From assembly GCF_001613305.1 (NCBI RefSeq), contig NZ_BDCC01000067.1, positions 22,751 to 86,750 of the forward strand: DNA of 64,000 nucleotides, given 5' to 3'. The translations under genes were made by a program, and so were the position numbers. The notes under the pieces were generated by a model that was not told where the DNA came from, ran no database searches, and saw only the letters and a program-made list of their open reading frames with translations. Positions within the stretch are counted from its first letter, which is position 1. Each line of letters opens with the position of its first letter. This stretch comes from Nocardia vaccinii NBRC 15922 (GTDB lineage: Bacteria; Actinomycetota; Actinomycetes; Mycobacteriales; Mycobacteriaceae). Shown piece after piece: positions 60,371 to 64,000 of the stretch.

Positions 60371-61768
60371 GTGGCTCGACGCATCGCCGAGTCCGGAATC
60401 GCGCCGGGGGAGCGGATCGGTGTGCTCGGGCCGAACTCGCTCACCTGGCCGGTGATCGCCCTGGGTGTGTTGAAGGCCGGTGCGGTCGTGGTGCCGCTGA
60501 ATCCACGTCTCACCGCGGCCGAACTGCGCAAGGTGCTCGACGACTCCGGCGCCGTGCTCACGATCGCACCCGCGGAGTTCGCCGAACGGATCGAGCGGAC
60601 TCGACAGCTGGGCGCGGATTTCCGGGCCATGTCCTTCGACGACTTCACCGACCTGCGGTCCGGCGGCCGGGACGATTTCCGTATCGACGTCGCACCGGAT
60701 GAACCCGTCGCGCTGTTGTTCACCAGCGGATCGACCGGATTGTCCAAGGGCGTCATCTGCACCAACCGAACCCTGTTGAGCATCGTGTTCGAGGCGACCC
60801 TCACCGAAGAGGGATTTCGGCCCGGGTGTACCTCATTGTTGTTGCTGCCCTTGGTGTTCACCCCGGGGTTGGTCTGGGGCCTGCTGATGAGCGTTGTGCT
60901 CGGGAACACGCTGATCGTCGAAAAGGAATTCCGGCCCGGCCGAGCGGCCGGATTGATCGGCCGGTATGAGGTGAACGCGATGTTCGGGGTTCCGCTGATG
61001 TGGGAATCGATCGCCAGGAGCGAGGAATTCGCGGATGCCGAGATGTCGTCGCTGCGCACCGCGATCGTCGGCGGGGCCGCGGTCTCGCCCGCACTGCTGA
61101 GGGCGTGGGCGGACAAGGGCGTGGCGCTGCGTCAGATCTACGGCATGACCGAAGCGGGCGGCGTGGCCACCGCGACCACCCGGGCCGAAGCCCTCACCCA
61201 TCCCGACAGTTGCGGAGCGGGTTCGATATTCACCGAACTGAAGGTTGTCCGGCCTGATGGCACCGAGGCCGGGCCTGGGGAGGACGGCGAGATCATCGTT
61301 CGCGGGCCGGGTGTCACACCCGGCTACTGGAACGACGCGGCTACCACGGCGCAGGCGTTGCGCGAGGGCTGGCTGCACAGCGGGGATCTGGGCAGGCGGG
61401 ACGAGGAGGGCCGGGTCACCTTCGTCGATCGGATGAAGGACCTGATCATCACCGGTGGAATCAATATCTCCCCGGTGGAGATCGAGCGGGTCATCGCCGA
61501 TCTGGACGGTGTCGAGGAGGTGGCGGTGATCGCCGCGACGGACGAACGGTTCGGTGAGACCCCCGCCGCGATCGTCACGGTGACCGGGGATGTGGACGCT
61601 GCGGCGATCGTCGCGCACTGCAATGAGGTCATCGCCGACTACAAGGTGCCTCGCTACGTGGTCATCCGCGACGAACCGCTGCCCCGGCTGCCCAGCGGCA
61701 AGCTGGCCAAGACCGCGATCCGCGCCGAATACCGTGATGTGGCAAACCGATTCGAGAAGGTGCGATGA
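60371..61768 (+). pseudogene. acyl-CoA ligase with missing N-terminus (possibly still translated)
   Basis: From GTG 60371 the frame encodes 465 residues with intact ANL motifs: FTSGSTGLSKGV, YGMTEAGG, HSGDLGRRDEEG, and C-terminal lysine in PSGKLAKTAI. Homologous sequence (SALIVDDETLSYRELQDW) extends in frame upstream to about 60305 but has no start codon and meets a TGA at 60248, so the normal first 30-50 residues have been lost next to the truncated TetR. A shortened protein from 60371 would lack part of the N-terminal fold. It is followed by a crotonase with ATGA overlap. Confidence 0.75.
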
Positions 61769-62616
61769 GCCCGGAAGTTGGAATGACTACCAGCCCAGTG
61801 CTTCTCGAACGGGATGGCGGAATCGCGATCGTGCGGCTGCATCGTCCCGACCGGCTCAACGCCTTCACCGACGAGATGTGCGAACGCGTCATCGATGCGT
61901 TCGACGAGACCGATGCGGACGATTCGGTGCGCGCGGTGGTGGTCACCGGCACCGGCCGCGCCTTCTGCGCCGGAGCCGATCTCGCCGCGGGCGGCGAGAC
62001 CTTCATACTGGCGGACGATCCGGATACCGGCGGTGCGCCCGCGGACCAGGGCGGTCGGGTGTCCCTGCGAATTCACCGATCCGACAAGCCGGTGATCGCC
62101 GCGATCAACGGTCCCGCGGCCGGCGTCGGCGTGACGATGACTCTGCCCGCGGACATCAGGATTGCCTCGGACACAGCGAAATTCGGCTTCGTCTTCACCC
62201 GTCGAGGCCTGGTTCCCGAAGCCTGTTCGACCTGGTTCCTGCCGCGTGTAGTGGGCATGTCCACCGCACTGGAATGGACGCTCGGCGGCCGCATGGTGGC
62301 CGCGGCAGAGGCGCTCGAACGCGGCCTGGTCCGCGAACTCGCCCCCGCCGATCGAGTCCTGGACCGCGCCATCGAACTGGCCAGGGAACTGGTCACCGGC
62401 ACCGCACCGGTCTCGGTCGCCTTGACGCGCCGGTTGATGTGGCGCATGGCTGCCGCCGAGAGTCCGGAAATCGCGCACCGCGCCGAATCCGTCGCCATCT
62501 ACCTGCGCGGCGTCTCGGACGATGTGCGCGAGGGCGTGGAATCGTTTCTGTCCAAACGTGTTCCGCAGTTCCCCGACCGCATCTCGGACGGCCTTCCCGA
62601 CCTGTTCGGGACATAG
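61765..62616 (+). CDS. enoyl-CoA hydratase/isomerase (crotonase fold)
   Basis: 283 residues: VRLHRPDRLNAFTDEM near 25, GRAFCAGADLAAGG near 67, INGPAAGVGVTMTLPADI near 113, FTRRGLVPEACSTWFLPR near 147. The PEACSTW-LPR block is typical of EchA6/EchA21-like crotonases. Its start overlaps the ligase stop (ATGA, 61765-61768), so it depends on the damaged ligase gene's transcript. No island operator upstream. Confidence 0.87.
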   Translation: MSPEVGMTTSPVLLERDGGIAIVRLHRPDRLNAFTDEMCERVIDAFDETDADDSVRAVVVTGTGRAFCAGADLAAGGETFILADDPDTGGAPADQGGRVSLRIHRSDKPVIAAINGPAAGVGVTMTLPADIRIASDTAKFGFVFTRRGLVPEACSTWFLPRVVGMSTALEWTLGGRMVAAAEALERGLVRELAPADRVLDRAIELARELVTGTAPVSVALTRRLMWRMAAAESPEIAHRAESVAIYLRGVSDDVREGVESFLSKRVPQFPDRISDGLPDLFGT

Positions 62617-62883
62617 GCCGACCCGGCCTGCGAATGCGTCTGTCTATCAGGAACATTGGCACGATCGGCCGTGCGGATCATCGGCGCAGTCGATACGCCG
62701 CAGTGCCGCTCCCGGAATGAACGACGTTCTGCGGCAGGTTCATGCCAGTCAACGCGTGTCCGCCGAGCGACGTGTGTCCGCCGACTCGACGACCTGGCGT
62801 CCCGAACAGTCGGGAGCCGGCGGCCGCCTCTCGCCGCGCATCCGTCTGCCGGAACCGGTGGTCATTCGGGCGCGGCGGTAGAT

Positions 62884-63114
62884 TCAGTCGGCGATTCGGC
62901 GCGCCGCGCGACCCGGCAGGATCCCGGCCGCGACGAGTTCGTCATAGATCCGCTGCTGCTCATCGTCGAGATTCGAGTACAGCATGTCGTACGCGCGCTC
63001 TTCCTCGGCGAGCACCGCGACCGGATCCCAGTCGTCACCGATCGCCTCGAGGACAGCGCTGCGTCGCCGCGCCTCGTCCAGCGTGAGGTCGTAGGCAAAA
63101 TTGTGGTCGGCCAT
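62884..63114 (-). CDS. small acidic actinobacterial protein, unknown function
   Basis: 76 residues: DLTLDEARRRSAVLEAIGDDWDPVAVL, then EEERAYDMLYSNLDDEQQRIYDELVAAGIL. Mostly helical, with no Cys and no membrane segment. I recall a family of small uncharacterised streptomycete/nocardial proteins with this DWDPV-YD-L pattern (DUF6400), not checkable here. GGAG 8 bp before the ATG supports translation. The 267-bp gap to the upstream crotonase holds nothing recognisable. Confidence 0.7.
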   Translation of the reverse strand: MADHNFAYDLTLDEARRRSAVLEAIGDDWDPVAVLAEEERAYDMLYSNLDDEQQRIYDELVAAGILPGRAARRIAD

Positions 63115-63550
63115 CAGGCATCTCCAACCAGGTTCTATCCGAAATCGAATCGATAACGCTCCCCAATCACGACAACCTGGGCAATGATCCGCATCACGTT
63201 TCCCGGTTGCGCTTGGTCACATTCGGCGGCTGTGCGCGCGCCCACGGGATGAGCTCGGCCGGTTGTGGCAGTGGAAGAGGTCGGCCGGGCGGAGTGGTCG
63301 CTGAAACGGGGGCAAGGGCCGAATGGGGGGGTTCGAAAACTGCCGGACCTCTCTGCGCCTGATGGGCCGCCCGAAGATGTGGCGGGCACACGACCTGGCG
63401 TAGGGGATCGAGGATTCGAGTCACGGTGAGATCGGTAGACGGCGTCGCGGGCAATCCATAGTCGAAAAATAACAGTATCGACATATGCGCATCTAATTAT
63501 TAAAGTCCTCTCCGCCGAAAACAACCCCAAAAAACATCAAAGACCGGCCG
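63115..63550. other. 436-bp non-coding stretch with AT-rich end before IS remnant
   Basis: No gene supported. The last 80 bp (about 63465-63545) are strikingly AT-rich for this genome, with TAATTATTAAAG and CCCCAAAAAACATC, unlike everything around, suggesting foreign DNA at the edge of the insertion-sequence remnant. A TTCGA near 63415 is not part of a foldable tRNA. Confidence 0.4.
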
Positions 63551-63628
63551 GTGCCTTCCGCGAGACTGGTCACGAAGCTGTGTCGGCCGCTGACCGCCCA
63601 GGCCTGCTGGTGCTATGGGCTGCGCCGG

Positions 63629-63853
63629 TCGATGGGCGCGACCGGAATCTGTTGGGACAACAGCCCTTCCGAATCACTGCGGTTAAGCTTCAAACACGAG
63701 CACTACTACCGACACACCTACGCCAAGAAAGCCGAACTCGTTGTCTCGGTTGACAAGTGGATGAACTTCTACCGCACTACCCGACGGCACTCCGCGATCG
63801 GGAACCAAATCCCCGACTCCCACGAGCGTTCACTTCGAACCACCGCCGCCTGA
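63629..63853 (+). mobile_element. IS3-family transposase remnant (3' end of orfB)
   Basis: About 75 codons ending at TGA 63853 match the C-terminus of an IS3-type integrase: SMGATGICWDNSPSESL, containing the last acidic residues of the DDE triad region, then FKHEHYYRHTYAKKAEL, FYRTTRRHSAIGNQIPD. The first two thirds of the transposase are absent and terminal inverted repeats are not evident. It is a dead fragment marking a former insertion at the right edge of the window. Confidence 0.75.
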
Positions 63854-63887
63854 AATCTGTAAGCCCCTTGTCCACCATTCGGGGTGA

Positions 63888-64000
63888 ACCTCAGCCTACG
63901 ATCTGCGCGTGCTCCGGCGGGTGGCCAAATCATTGCGCGTTCCGCTGGCCACCCTGGTCACCGATTCAGACGACCAGGACGCTAGCCGCTTGCCGGCCTC
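63888..64000 (+). pseudogene. possible fragment of an XRE-type HTH gene at window edge
   Basis: From 63888 an open frame without a start at its beginning (TGA immediately before) reads AYDLRVLRRVAKSLRVPLATLV, which resembles the last helix of an XRE/Cro-type HTH (RxLxxIAxxLxVPLxxL). It may be the 3' part of a gene cut by the IS element, or a gene starting at GTG 63909. It runs off the window; weak evidence. Confidence 0.25.

Noticed and set aside
63400..63440. TTCGA-containing segment that looks like a tRNA T-loop
   Set aside because: No matching T-stem, anticodon arm or acceptor stem can be drawn on either strand.
1..64000. CRISPR arrays, rRNA or tRNA genes, prophage genes
   Set aside because: No regularly spaced identical repeats with unique spacers, no rRNA-like stretches, no structural tRNA and no phage structural or integrase genes other than the IS remnant were seen.

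Overview
The window is GC-rich DNA from a mycolate-type actinomycete. The gene content (a full yrbE-mce operon with Mas proteins, large numbers of acyl-CoA ligases, crotonases and acyl-CoA dehydrogenases, P450s, a KshA-like Rieske oxygenase) fits Nocardia, Rhodococcus or Mycobacterium; Nocardia is my best guess, but the genus cannot be proven from this sequence alone. Many starts are GTG or TTG, and genes within a unit commonly overlap by ATGA.

Layout. 1-311: 5' part of a TetR gene cut by the window edge. 599-10382 (minus): complete mce operon, yrbEA-yrbEB-mceABCDEF-mas-mas, an ATP-driven lipid/steroid-type importer. 10523-15409 (minus): two acyl-CoA ligases and two crotonases, divergent from a hotdog thioesterase (15514). 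16234-20573 (minus): TetR with a histone-like basic tail, acyl-CoA dehydrogenase, thiolase, SDR. 20854-24605 (plus): internally deleted hydroxyacid dehydrogenase, aldehyde dehydrogenase, FadD19-like ligase. 24606-28095 (minus): acyl-CoA dehydrogenase, ligase, crotonase; 28278 crotonase (plus). 29202-33106 (minus): second TetR, crotonase, P450, SDR. 33255-36000 (plus): P450 and carboxyltransferase. 36111-44762 (plus): amidohydrolase, FadD19-like ligase, amidohydrolase, two acyl-CoA dehydrogenases, crotonase, and a DUF35-thiolase fusion carrying a one-base frameshift. 44945 Rieske oxygenase (plus); 46215 small protein, 46715 amidohydrolase, 48108 CaiB-type CoA transferase (minus); 49529-53247 aldehyde dehydrogenase, thiolase, SDR (plus); 53543 unknown protein (minus). 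54969-63114 looks like different neighbourhood: oxoprolinase-type fusion, SDR, a truncated TetR abutting a truncated ligase, a crotonase and a small protein, ending in an IS transposase remnant.

The main discovery is a repeated operator. Thirteen intergenic regions between 10.4 and 54.7 kb contain two or three copies of a palindromic unit, TACNGTA, spaced exactly 12 bp centre to centre. They sit upstream of essentially every transcription unit from the mce operon to the 53543 gene, including both full-length TetR genes, and I see no convincing copy to the right of 54.7 kb. This defines one about 54-kb regulon joining a dedicated Mce importer to a catabolic pathway. The enzymes together suggest uptake of a bulky hydrophobic molecule (steroid, terpenoid or similar), CoA activation, rounds of beta-oxidation, a DUF35/thiolase retro-aldol step, P450 and Rieske hydroxylation, ring-fission-type hydrolysis or decarboxylation by amidohydrolases, and CoA transfer and carboxylation. 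The substrate is unknown; none of the classic cholesterol ring genes (kstD, hsaA-D, kshB) is present here.
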